Shown here: piece by piece, positions 6,770 through 12,925 of the stretch
Layout of the letters: the number at the start of each line of letters is the position of its first letter
How positions within the stretch are numbered: the first letter of the stretch is position 1
Origin: CAZESH01 sp964514665
GTDB lineage: Bacteria > Bacillota > Bacilli > Paenibacillales > KCTC-25726
NCBI GenBank assembly: GCA_964514665.1
Contig: CAZESH010000094.1
Location: forward strand, 1-13,499
Direction: 5' to 3'
DNA: 13,499 nucleotides
Program-made: the position numbers and the translations under genes
Notes under the pieces: generated by a model
What the model was told of the DNA's origin: nothing
Databases searched by the model: none
The model's input: only the letters and a program-made list of their open reading frames with translations

Positions 6770-7945
6770 ATGAAAACACATATGGAACGCCTATGGACGA
6801 AAACCTTTATTCTCATGACTCTAGGTATGCTTTTTCTATTCACCGGTTTTTACTTGCTGCTTCCGACGTTGCCGCTGTTCATCAAGCAGATTGGTGGCAA
6901 CGATTCGCAGGTGGGTTTGACGGTTGGTGCGTTTATGCTGTCTGCCGTTATTTTTCGCCCGATCATCGGCGGTTTGTTGGATCGTTTCGGTAGGCGGCTG
7001 TTTATGGTTTGGGGACTGGTTCTCTTTATCGTGTCGATGTATTTGTATAACTGGGTCGGGGGAATCGCGGTATTAATTTGTCTTCGATTATTGCATGGCG
7101 TTAGCTGGGCAGGTTCGACGACGGCAATGATCACGGCGATTACGGATATCATCCCACCTGCCCGTCGCACGGAAGGCATGGGATGGTTCGGGATGGGGAT
7201 GATACTGGCTATGGCAGTGGGGCCATTGCTCGGGATCTGGATTACGCAGAACCTATCGTACTACGCACTGTTTCTTATTGCTGTGAGCCTTTCTACTGTA
7301 GCCTTGTTCCTGACGGTTGGGGTGAAATTACCGTTCCAGCCGCAAACCAGTTCGAGGAAAATCCAATTATTCGAGAGATCGGTCTTGCCCATTACTGCGT
7401 CAGTCTTCTTTCTGTATATGGCCTATGGGGGCATAACCACGTTCGTTCCACTGTTTGCGGATTCAATTCGGGTCAATTCTGGTCTGTTCTTCTTTGTTTA
7501 CGCCGCAACGGTTGCCCTAAGCCGTCCGATTACGGGAAAGCTTTCGGATCGGTACGGAGAGTCGAATGTAATCATGCCGGCTTTATTGTGTATAATCATT
7601 GCTTTACTTGTTTTGAGCGTTTCATCCGGGTTGCTCGGTATGCTCGCATCGGCGGTTTTGTTCGGGGTCGGACTCGGTTCCGCCCAACCGGCGCTTCAAG
7701 CGGCGACGATCCGTCTGGCTCGGCCCGACCGCAAAGGGGTGGCCAATGCCTCCTTGCTGACAGCTACCGACCTAGGCATCGGAATGGGAGCAATCGTCTT
7801 GGGATGGGTGTCGCAGCACGTGAGTTATCATGTATTATTCGTGGTCAGCTCAGTCTCGGTGGTTGTTTCTTTGATATTCTTCGCAGTATTTGTGAAACGT
7901 TTGCTGATACAAAAAAAACAACAGCCCCTTCAAACTAGTTTATGA
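6770..7945 (+). CDS. MFS transporter
   Basis: A 391-residue major facilitator superfamily protein with 12 apparent transmembrane helices, in the inner membrane and probably a drug/metabolite proton antiporter. Motif A in the TM2-TM3 loop is G67-G-L-L-D-R-F-G-R-R76, and its echo in the second half is GKLSDRYGE after PIT. TM1 contains FTGFYLLLPTLPLFI. The only SD-like stretch, GGAGAG at 6764-6769, abuts ATG 6770 and lies 12 nt before ATG 6782 (MERLWTK). The second ATG may be the true start; family proteins commonly begin close to it. It appears full length, the only clearly intact gene between the two repeat copies. The broken aldo/keto reductase ends 76 bp upstream. No terminator is apparent downstream. 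Substrate unknown. Confidence 0.9.
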   Translation: MKTHMERLWTKTFILMTLGMLFLFTGFYLLLPTLPLFIKQIGGNDSQVGLTVGAFMLSAVIFRPIIGGLLDRFGRRLFMVWGLVLFIVSMYLYNWVGGIAVLICLRLLHGVSWAGSTTAMITAITDIIPPARRTEGMGWFGMGMILAMAVGPLLGIWITQNLSYYALFLIAVSLSTVALFLTVGVKLPFQPQTSSRKIQLFERSVLPITASVFFLYMAYGGITTFVPLFADSIRVNSGLFFFVYAATVALSRPITGKLSDRYGESNVIMPALLCIIIALLVLSVSSGLLGMLASAVLFGVGLGSAQPALQAATIRLARPDRKGVANASLLTATDLGIGMGAIVLGWVSQHVSYHVLFVVSSVSVVVSLIFFAVFVKRLLIQKKQQPLQTSL

Positions 7946-8061
7946 AATCACAATGTCCAAGCTTGTTTCATCTATCCTCCATCCCCTTGTATTGAAAGAC
8001 GCATCCAGTGAAAGAGCGTTTGCTGTAAAGTAAGGAAAAAACTAGCGTCCAAAAGAAACTA

Positions 8062-8089
8062 TTTACTATTTGTGATAACATAATAGAAT
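8062..8089 (+). promoter_or_regulatory. Putative sigma-A promoter, copy B
   Basis: TTTACT (8062-8067), a 16-bp spacer and TAGAAT (8084-8089), identical to the copy A site. A GGTGGAGG ribosome binding site follows at 8103-8110. Confidence 0.4.
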
Positions 8090-8115
8090 AGTTTGAAGAT
8101 AAGGTGGAGGACAAA

Positions 8116-8250
8116 TTGTTTCATAAAGAGAGTGCGGAGCTGCAGCGAAAAAAATAGAGACAGTTCGATTCGAGGATGTCCACTTGTTCTCAGGCCATGT
8201 TGCATGCGATGCGGCCTCACAGTCGGAATCGTTATTCCGTTCGTAGGAGA
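8116..8250 (+). pseudogene. Free methionine-(R)-sulfoxide reductase (GAF family) remnant, copy B
   Basis: GGTGGAGG precedes a TTG start at 8116 with a 5-nt spacer; the frame reads LFHKESAELQRKK and stops at TAG 8155-8157. A shifted frame continues IETVRFEDVHLFSGHVACDA, ASQSE, and is again shifted by loss of one A at about 8227 (copy A has GGAAATCG, here GGAATCG). LFHKES looks like the true N-terminus, while ETVRFEDVH directly precedes the GHxACDAAS block in the family, so some 60-70 internal residues are deleted at the oligo-A run. The Cys of GHVACD is retained, unlike copy A. The 3' half is lost at the junction with the GNAT remnant. Confidence 0.62.
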
Positions 8251-8267
8251 TTCCTGCTGCCTATCTA

Positions 8268-8556
8268 GGCCCGCTTGAGGAAGGGATTTGCGAGCTTCAG
8301 AAGATGTATATGCTTCCAGAATCTAGAGGAAAAGGTATTGCAGCGGAACTGCTGCAGATCGCACTCCGGTTTGCGAAGCAGCATTTACAAAACTTGCTAT
8401 CTGGAGACACTGCAAAATATGCAAGCAGCTAACCGTTTTTATGTTAAACATGGCTTTCATAAGCTGCAAGCACCGCTTGCTGGTTCCGACTATTTTGCAT
8501 GCGACGCCTGGTATGTGAAGGTGACCGGCTTATCTTCAACCGTATCGTATAAATGA
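8268..8556 (+). pseudogene. GNAT N-acetyltransferase C-terminal half, copy B
   Basis: Starting at GPLEEGICELQKMYMLPESR the sequence follows copy A (GKGIAAELLQIALRFAKQH) until an extra T near 8385 shifts the frame. The second frame gives CYLETLQNMQAANRFYVKHG, then FHKLQAPLAGSDYFACDAWY and a short tail to TGA 8554. It has no N-terminus. It shows what copy A lost: the NMQAANRFYVKHGF segment that is a hallmark of the GNAT C-terminus. Copies A and B together would rebuild a full acetyltransferase of about 160 residues. Confidence 0.78.
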
Positions 8557-8617
8557 TGAGGTTCCAAGAAAGACAGGACTACCGTTACAACGGATGATGG
8601 TGAAGTTGAAATATTAA

Positions 8618-8633
8618 GTATGAATTTTCATAC
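8618..8633. repeat. Palindrome B1
   Basis: GTATGAATTTTCATAC, the counterpart of A1 (6040-6055) with one substitution, placed at the same distance after the GNAT remnant. Confidence 0.65.
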
Positions 8634-8664
8634 AGGAAGGTTCTAAATATCGTGACAAAGGTCA

Positions 8665-8690
8665 ATTCTGTATGATTTATCATACAGAAT
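8665..8690. repeat. Palindrome B2, perfect 12-bp stem
   Basis: ATTCTGTATGAT (8665-8676) and ATCATACAGAAT (8679-8690) form a perfect stem over 2 nt. The unit is missing from copy A, where the flanking sequences are joined. Confidence 0.75.
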
Positions 8691-8714
8691 AATAGGAGTT
8701 AGTGTTCAAAGTGA

Positions 8715-8744
8715 AGAATCTATATGAAAATTCATACAGATTCT
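8715..8744. repeat. Palindrome B3
   Basis: AGAATCTATATGAA (8715-8728) with TTCATACAGATTCT (8731-8744), the counterpart of A2. The single imperfect pair sits at the same position as in A2 but with the opposite base changed (A/C here, G/T there). Confidence 0.7.
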
Positions 8745-8767
8745 CAGATTTTATCGCCTAAACAAAA

Positions 8768-8793
8768 ATTCTGTATGAAATTTCACACAGAAT
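8768..8793. repeat. Palindrome B4
   Basis: ATTCTGTATGAAA facing TTTCACACAGAAT, identical to A3 at 6138-6163. Confidence 0.7.
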
Positions 8794-8967
8794 CTCTGTT
8801 TATCTGTTTATAGGTAAAAGTAGTCTGCCCCTGCAGTTCAGTTTTCGCATCTTCAATTTCTTGTCCCGTCACGTACCGGCAACCCTTGGTATGGTGACCC
8901 CAACCTGACCAGGATGCTGGCGTCCTTCCCCGTAGATATCAAACCCGATCAACGTTTTCTCGTTAAG

Positions 8968-9029
8968 AAGAAACCGCCCTTATGGCAGAATGCAAGTACC
9001 TTCAAACATTCCGAAAGGAGCGGTTTCTT
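8968..9029. terminator. Long-loop hairpin at the 3' end of the minus-strand operon
   Basis: AAGAAACCGCCCTT (8968-8981) pairs with AAGGAGCGGTTTCTT (9015-9029) through 14 bp with one bulged base, over a loop of about 33 nt. It lies 15-76 bp beyond the stop of the minus-strand gene at 9044. On the minus strand it ends GGTTTCTTCTTAACG, a poor U tract, so it may be a weak bidirectional terminator or the end of an unrecognised element. The rest of 8861-9043 holds nothing I can identify. Confidence 0.4.
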
Positions 9030-9043
9030 TGTTTCTGCTTACT

Positions 9044-9508
9044 TTAATATTCTCCTTTAATTATAAAAAACGAGCCCCGAATGGTTCCAGCCAGTTTAGA
9101 CTTCTGCCTGGCAAACTTAAACTTCCCATCTAACTCCTTTGGTACCTCCATCCCCTCAGAAAGCTTAAAACCAACGGCCCGCTTCTTAGGGTCATCAACC
9201 GTATACATGACGTTGACCACAAGACCATCCTCATAAAAGACGTAAGCCATTTTGATATTTTCCACTTGAAAACGCGATGTCTCTAAAGGTTTGGCCGCAA
9301 ACTCAATGTCACGTTCTTCTTTCAAAATCCGGTTCACATAATCCAGGGTCTCCCGGCTTTCGCCAGCTGGTACAACCGTAAATTCATGCTTGTATTTGTT
9401 CATGAAGTAACGGGCTTCATTCGCACGCAACCCGGCAAGCGCTTCGGCAACAGGTGAAGACTCCAAGCCAACCTCAGACACATTTTTGAAATCAACGACA
9501 TCGAACAT
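9044..9508 (-). CDS. Conserved-looking hypothetical protein, partner of the GyrI-like protein
   Basis: A 154-residue soluble protein that I do not recognise: no signal peptide or membrane segment, mixed alpha/beta composition. Visible stretches are an N-terminal DFKNVSEVGLESSPVAEALA, a central charged helix (ETLDYVNRILKEERDIEF), a probable beta strand pair (MAYVFYEDGLVVNVMYTVDD), and a C-terminus ending GTIRGSFFIIKGEY. Its ATG has a strong SD (AAGGAGG, 7-nt spacer) and begins only 12 bp after the stop of the GyrI-like gene, so both are one transcript. Linkage to an effector-binding domain protein and a divergent WYL-type regulator suggests a small ligand-sensing or detoxification module; that role is inferred from position only. 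Confidence 0.82.
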   Translation of the reverse strand: MFDVVDFKNVSEVGLESSPVAEALAGLRANEARYFMNKYKHEFTVVPAGESRETLDYVNRILKEERDIEFAAKPLETSRFQVENIKMAYVFYEDGLVVNVMYTVDDPKKRAVGFKLSEGMEVPKELDGKFKFARQKSKLAGTIRGSFFIIKGEY

Positions 9509-9520
9509 TTTGATTCCTCC

Positions 9521-10000
9521 TTATTTCCTGACAACAGGAATCCACATTTCGCCAAAAATCAAACCGTCTCGCCGCCCCATCTCAACCGTTGCGTTTGGCC
9601 CGCCAACATAGGCAAAATCCTTCGCTTCTGACAAGACTTGACCAAAGGCAAGGCCAGCCAGCTTATGATTCAATTCATCAGCCGTCTTCCCTTCCCCTTT
9701 AACAACGAGGTATTCCCCCTTGGGAAATTGGATAACTCTGGCTTCTTCTGGCGCCGATGCCTCTGTCATGACGCCGGCATAATGCATCATCTTGTTATTC
9801 ACCGCTTCGTTCACGGCAAAAACGTAGTCATTTGTGGCCATGGCTTTTAAAGTATCAAGCCTTCCATCTTGTCTGACGGCCTCCCAAAAGTCTGACTTTT
9901 CCTTGTTTATGCCAGCATAGTCCGTGTAATCGCTCTTAAGCTCAGTTCCTAAACCTAAAACGATAAAGCCGTCTTTTTCTTCCAGGGTATAATCTGCCAT
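9521..10000 (-). CDS. GyrI-like effector-binding domain protein
   Basis: A 159-residue stand-alone GyrI-like/AraC-type effector-binding domain, cytosolic, with no HTH of its own. Family features are the N-terminal strand DGFIVLGLGTEL, the region SDFWEAVRQDGRLDTLKAMA, a hydrophobic-aromatic ligand-pocket stretch (DYVFAVNEAVNNKMMHYAGV), then the second repeat with VIQFPKGEYLVVKGEGKTAD (the typical P-x-G-x-Y/W-x-V-F/K-like block) and the C-terminal EMWIPVVRK, matching the usual E-(I/L)-(W/Y)-(I/V)-P-(V/I) ending. ATG 10000 was chosen because AGAGAGG lies 9 nt upstream; the longer frame to 10051 begins before that SD. It is the first gene of a two-gene operon, divergent from the WYL-type regulator. 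Such domains bind amphipathic small molecules; some hydrolyse them. Confidence 0.85.
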   Translation of the reverse strand: MADYTLEEKDGFIVLGLGTELKSDYTDYAGINKEKSDFWEAVRQDGRLDTLKAMATNDYVFAVNEAVNNKMMHYAGVMTEASAPEEARVIQFPKGEYLVVKGEGKTADELNHKLAGLAFGQVLSEAKDFAYVGGPNATVEMGRRDGLIFGEMWIPVVRK

Positions 10001-10038
10001 GTTCAAAAACCTCTCTTTTTTTAAATTTATCAAATGAC

Positions 10039-10067
10039 TTGTTTTCATCACTTGATGAGTATATGAT
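10039..10067 (+). promoter_or_regulatory. Sigma-A promoter with inverted-repeat operator candidate
   Basis: TTGTTT (10039-10044), a 17-bp spacer and TATGAT (10062-10067) form a good promoter 43 bp before the WYL-type regulator's start. The spacer contains TCATCACTTGATGA (10045-10058), a perfect 6-2-6 inverted repeat in the intergenic space shared with the divergent GyrI-like operon. It is well placed for a regulator that represses both directions, probably the adjacent WYL-type protein (inference). Confidence 0.6.
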
Positions 10068-10110
10068 AGCCTTAAATCATGTCAAAAAATGGTACTGTTT
10101 AGGAGTCCCG

Positions 10111-11097
10111 ATGAAAAAAGTTGAACGGATTAATATCATCATGCGGTATATCAACAACCGCGCCCACTTTACAATTTCTGAAATCATGCGGGAATTTGAC
10201 ATCTCTCGTTCGACAGCGATTAGAGATATCAGAGAAATTGAGGCCATGGGGATGCCGCTTGTCGCTGAGGTTGGAAGGGATGGGGGGTATTTTGTCATGC
10301 ACAACTCTGTCCTGCCTGTTGTCCGCTTTACCGATAATGAAGTCAAAGCTTTATTTATTGCCTTTATGGCCACAAGAAATCAACAGCTCCCCTATCTAAA
10401 GAGTCGTCAGTCTTTAGCTGAAAAATTACTGGGCCTCATCTCGGAAAACCAGCAAGATGACCTTGTTCATTTAAATCAAGTCTTGCTTTTTGAAGGGACC
10501 AACCCCCATAATCCCGACCTGCTTGATCTTTCAGACCTCCCCCATCCCATGTTGGAAAAACTCATCCAAATCCTTCTTTTGGATCGCTATTTATTGATTA
10601 CTATCAAAGAAGAGGAGATAATAAAGTCTTATCCGATTTATCTCTTGCACCTATATCATGAAAAAGGCCTTTGGCTGATTGAGGGCTTTAACTTAATGGA
10701 AGAAAAGAAGCAGATTTTTCCTGTCGACCCTCTCACCAATGTCGAACCCTGCCCGTCGGAAAACAAATTAAGTGAGAACAAGATTTTAGAAAAGCTAAGC
10801 AAGCAGGAAGAAGCAATCAACCTTGTCCTTGAACTTGGTCCAAAAGCGATTGCCCAGTTCAGAAAATACCATCCTTTAAAAGTTTCACTATCCTATACGA
10901 ATCCTTACCAAACCACAGCCATTCTAAAGACTTTTATCAATGTTGATAAGCCAAAAGAATTGACCGAAATAACAAATTGGCTGCTTTTCCTGGGTGGGGA
11001 TATCAAGGTCAGGGAAGTGCCAAAAGAAGTCTTGGAAGGTTTACAAGAGAGATTAAAGCACATCTGCTGCAACAACGCCGCTGATATCTCCTTCTAA
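10111..11097 (+). CDS. YafY/WYL-type HTH transcriptional regulator
   Basis: A 328-residue DNA-binding regulator. An N-terminal DeoR/HTH_11-type winged helix lies at about 1-62: FTISEIMREFDISRSTAIRD at 20-39 is the helix-turn-helix and GRDGGYFV at 55-62 the wing. A middle WYL-like domain covers about 155-215 (IKSYPIYLLHLYHEKGLWLI, then EGFNLMEEKKQIFPVDPLTN); the W-Y-L triplet itself is degenerate (L-W-L). A C-terminal WCX-like extension follows, with LGPKAIAQFRKYHP and a final helix (EVLEGLQERLKHI). Length is normal for YafY proteins. ATG 10111 is set by AGGAG at 10101-10105. It is divergent from the GyrI-like operon and likely controls it and itself through the repeat at 10045-10058. A terminator closes it at 11163. 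Confidence 0.87.
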   Translation: MKKVERINIIMRYINNRAHFTISEIMREFDISRSTAIRDIREIEAMGMPLVAEVGRDGGYFVMHNSVLPVVRFTDNEVKALFIAFMATRNQQLPYLKSRQSLAEKLLGLISENQQDDLVHLNQVLLFEGTNPHNPDLLDLSDLPHPMLEKLIQILLLDRYLLITIKEEEIIKSYPIYLLHLYHEKGLWLIEGFNLMEEKKQIFPVDPLTNVEPCPSENKLSENKILEKLSKQEEAINLVLELGPKAIAQFRKYHPLKVSLSYTNPYQTTAILKTFINVDKPKELTEITNWLLFLGGDIKVREVPKEVLEGLQERLKHICCNNAADISF

Positions 11098-11122
11098 TTC
11101 AATTACCCGATATGCGGTTGTA

Positions 11123-11137
11123 TGATGGTCACCATCA
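11123..11137. promoter_or_regulatory. Perfect short palindrome after the WYL regulator gene
   Basis: TGATGGTCACCATCA is a perfect 7-1-7 inverted repeat between the regulator stop and its terminator. It shares the TGATG/CATCA half-sites of the 10045-10058 repeat but with a different arrangement. It could be a second site or an mRNA hairpin. Confidence 0.3.
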
Positions 11138-11162
11138 CTATCTTGGCGGAGCAAAATAGGAC

Positions 11163-11182
11163 AAGCCCTTTGGGCTTTTTTT
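11163..11182 (+). terminator. Rho-independent terminator of WYL regulator gene
   Basis: A 6-bp stem, AAGCCC (11163-11168) and GGGCTT (11172-11177), with a 3-nt loop, runs into seven T's. It separates the regulator from the sugar operon starting at 11306. Confidence 0.8.
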
Positions 11183-11305
11183 ATTTGCAAAAAAATCCAA
11201 TTGGAAGGTTTTTCTTTCTATAAAATCGAATACATTAAGCATGAAAAGGCTTTCCCTTGTCGGGGAGATGCGGCATTTACTAGAAACCAGATAGGAGGAT
11301 GTAAA

Positions 11306-11989
11306 GTGAATCACATGAAACCGATTGTGCAAATCTCTCTGGATCTAACCCGAATACGGGATGCCTTGGAAATGGCAGAGATCGCCGTAGAGGCGGGAGT
11401 CGACTGGATTGAGGCCGGCACGCCGCTGCTGCTTGGCGAAGGACTTCATGCTGTCGCCGCATTAAGGGAAGCGTTTCCCGATCATCCTATTGTAGCGGAT
11501 TTGAAAACGATGGATGGAGGGTACCTGGAAGCTGAGATGATGGCCAAAGCCGGGGCGACTCATGTCGTTGTCATGGGTGCAGCCCATCCCGCGACGATTC
11601 GCGCAGTGGTCAAGGCGGCGAAGCATTACGGCATTTCGGTAATGGGGGATATTCTTGCTGCGCCGGATCCGGTTGCATGCGCCAAAATGCTAGAAGCAAA
11701 CGGAGTCGATTACGTGATTGTACATACCGGATTTGATGAAAGAGGAGAGGATCCGAAGCGTTCGCCGTTCGACCATTTGCACGAGGTGGTAAAAGCAGTT
11801 TCCGTCCCCGTACAGGCCGTTGGCGGACTCTCCATCGATCAGGCGGCGAAAATGCCCAAGCATGGGGCTCCTCTTGTTGTGATCGGCGCTCCGCTCGTTA
11901 TCGACAATCAAGAGTTTAAGCCCAGTACCGACAGGGAAAAGCTGAAACAGATTTTGACCCGGTTTGTGGACCGGGTGAAGAACGGATAG
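11306..11989 (+). CDS. 3-hexulose-6-phosphate synthase / KGPDC family protein
   Basis: A 227-residue TIM-barrel enzyme of the orotidine-monophosphate-decarboxylase suprafamily, HPS/KGPDC branch (Mg-dependent aldol cleavage of hexulose-6-phosphate or decarboxylation of 3-keto-gulonate-6-phosphate). Active-site features are D13 (ISLDLT), E36 (VDWIEAGTP), the D65-L-K-T-M-D70 motif, H140-T-G after strand 6, and the phosphate-binding loops VGGLS (172-176) and IGAPLV (193-198). After the catalytic His, HTGFDER is HPS-like rather than the HRSRD of UlaD-type KGPDC, so HPS or a novel activity is more likely. The start is GTG 11306, because AGGAGG at 11293-11298 is 7 nt away (16 nt from ATG 11315). It is the first gene of an operon with the epimerase 22 bp downstream. 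No PHI-type isomerase follows, so this is not a standard RuMP pair. Confidence 0.85.
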   Translation: MNHMKPIVQISLDLTRIRDALEMAEIAVEAGVDWIEAGTPLLLGEGLHAVAALREAFPDHPIVADLKTMDGGYLEAEMMAKAGATHVVVMGAAHPATIRAVVKAAKHYGISVMGDILAAPDPVACAKMLEANGVDYVIVHTGFDERGEDPKRSPFDHLHEVVKAVSVPVQAVGGLSIDQAAKMPKHGAPLVVIGAPLVIDNQEFKPSTDREKLKQILTRFVDRVKNG

Positions 11990-12011
11990 CGAATCAAAGG
12001 GAGGATGCGGA

Positions 12012-12920
12012 ATGAACCTGTTGCAGGAAGCCCGAATCGCCGTTTTTCCGAAGGGATTCATCGAAATGCTGTCGGACGGGAGAATGAGTCTGTTCGAATG
12101 GATTGAACAGGCGGGTACGCTCGGGGCGGACGGTTTGGAAATGTACCCGCGTTTTTTGCCCAGCTTGGCCGACCAAGACTTGCTGGCAATCAAATCGGCT
12201 GCTGAGCGACTGGGACTCCAGATTCCGATGATGTGCGCGTCGCCGGATTTCACCCATCCCGATGCCGCCTTTCGCGCCGACCAAATCGAACATATGAAAC
12301 AAATGATCCGGGTCATGAGTGTGCTTGGTCTGGAAACGTTTCGCAGCTGCCGGGTTTTGTCGGGACAGAGGAGGCCGGAGGTTACCCGCGAGGACGGCAT
12401 CCGCTGGACGGTAGAAGCGATTCGGGAGCTGCTCCCGTACGCCGCGGAACACCGGGTCTGCCTGGTGATGGAAAATCATTATAAGGACGGATACTGGACC
12501 GCGCCGGAATTTGCCCAGCAGTCGGATCGATTTTTGGAAATCATCAATCAGATCGATTCTCCCTGGTTCGGTGTGAACTATGATCCTTCCAACGCCCTTG
12601 TGGCGGGCGAGGATCCCCTTGAGCTGCTTGCGAAGGTAAAGCACCGCATCATCACCATGCATGCAAGCGACCGCCATTTAAAACAGGGGTACAGTTTGGA
12701 GGAAATCAAACATCATGACGAGCATGGATATTCGGCCGCCCTGCTTCACGGTGTGATCGGAGAGGGATTGAATGATTATGATGCAATTTTCACCCATCTG
12801 CGCTCCGTACGCTTTCGCGGTTGGATCTCGATTGAAGACGGGGTAAACGGTTTGGATGAAATGCGGCGTTCGGTCACATTCATAAGACAGCAGATAGGGC
12901 AATATTTGAAAGAAGGTTGA
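12012..12920 (+). CDS. Sugar phosphate isomerase/epimerase (TIM-barrel, xylose-isomerase-like)
   Basis: A 302-residue AP-endonuclease-2/xylose-isomerase-like TIM barrel, cytosolic. The usual divalent-metal set is visible: E154 (LVMENH), D191 (VNYDPSN), H217 (ITMHASD) and E275 (ISIEDG), with H220-equivalent region DRH after the third ligand and the GADGLEMYPR strand at 38-47. These enzymes epimerise or isomerise keto-sugars, sugar phosphates, or inositol-type intermediates (UlaE, IolE, tagatose-3-epimerase relatives). ATG 12012 has AGGGAGG at 11998-12004, 7 nt away. It follows the HPS/KGPDC gene by 22 bp and almost abuts the dehydrogenase gene. UlaD next to UlaE in ascorbate catabolism is a parallel for the pairing, but the exact reaction here cannot be told. 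Confidence 0.87.
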   Translation: MNLLQEARIAVFPKGFIEMLSDGRMSLFEWIEQAGTLGADGLEMYPRFLPSLADQDLLAIKSAAERLGLQIPMMCASPDFTHPDAAFRADQIEHMKQMIRVMSVLGLETFRSCRVLSGQRRPEVTREDGIRWTVEAIRELLPYAAEHRVCLVMENHYKDGYWTAPEFAQQSDRFLEIINQIDSPWFGVNYDPSNALVAGEDPLELLAKVKHRIITMHASDRHLKQGYSLEEIKHHDEHGYSAALLHGVIGEGLNDYDAIFTHLRSVRFRGWISIEDGVNGLDEMRRSVTFIRQQIGQYLKEG

Positions 12921-12925
12921 TGTTC

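Larger units (their letters stand above)
8021..8860 (+). repeat. Direct repeat block, copy B
   Basis: The second copy of 5311-6225, in the same orientation and beginning about 75 bp after the MFS stop. It keeps the promoter region and a start-proximal fRMsr piece absent from copy A, but lacks the region between the fRMsr block and the middle of GNAT (junction at CCTATCT, about 8266). It carries one palindrome more than copy A and a tandem CTGTTTAT duplication near 8795-8812. To the right it passes into unrelated, unrecognised sequence. Confidence 0.85.

Noticed and set aside
5311..8860. Composite transposon (repeat blocks as IS copies)
   Set aside because: The blocks contain metabolic gene remnants (fRMsr, GNAT), and I see no transposase, terminal inverted repeats or target-site duplication.
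8861..8965. GC-richer stretch open in several frames on both strands (for example GFDIYGEGRQHPGQVGVTIP on the minus strand)
   Set aside because: More than one frame reads plausibly, none has a start or known motif, and I cannot decide which, if any, is a real gene fragment.
11196..11224. TCCAATTGGA palindrome and TATAAA as promoter/operator of the sugar operon
   Set aside because: TATAAA at 11219 has no -35 at proper spacing (TTGGAA is only 12 bp away). The palindrome is short; not strong enough to list.
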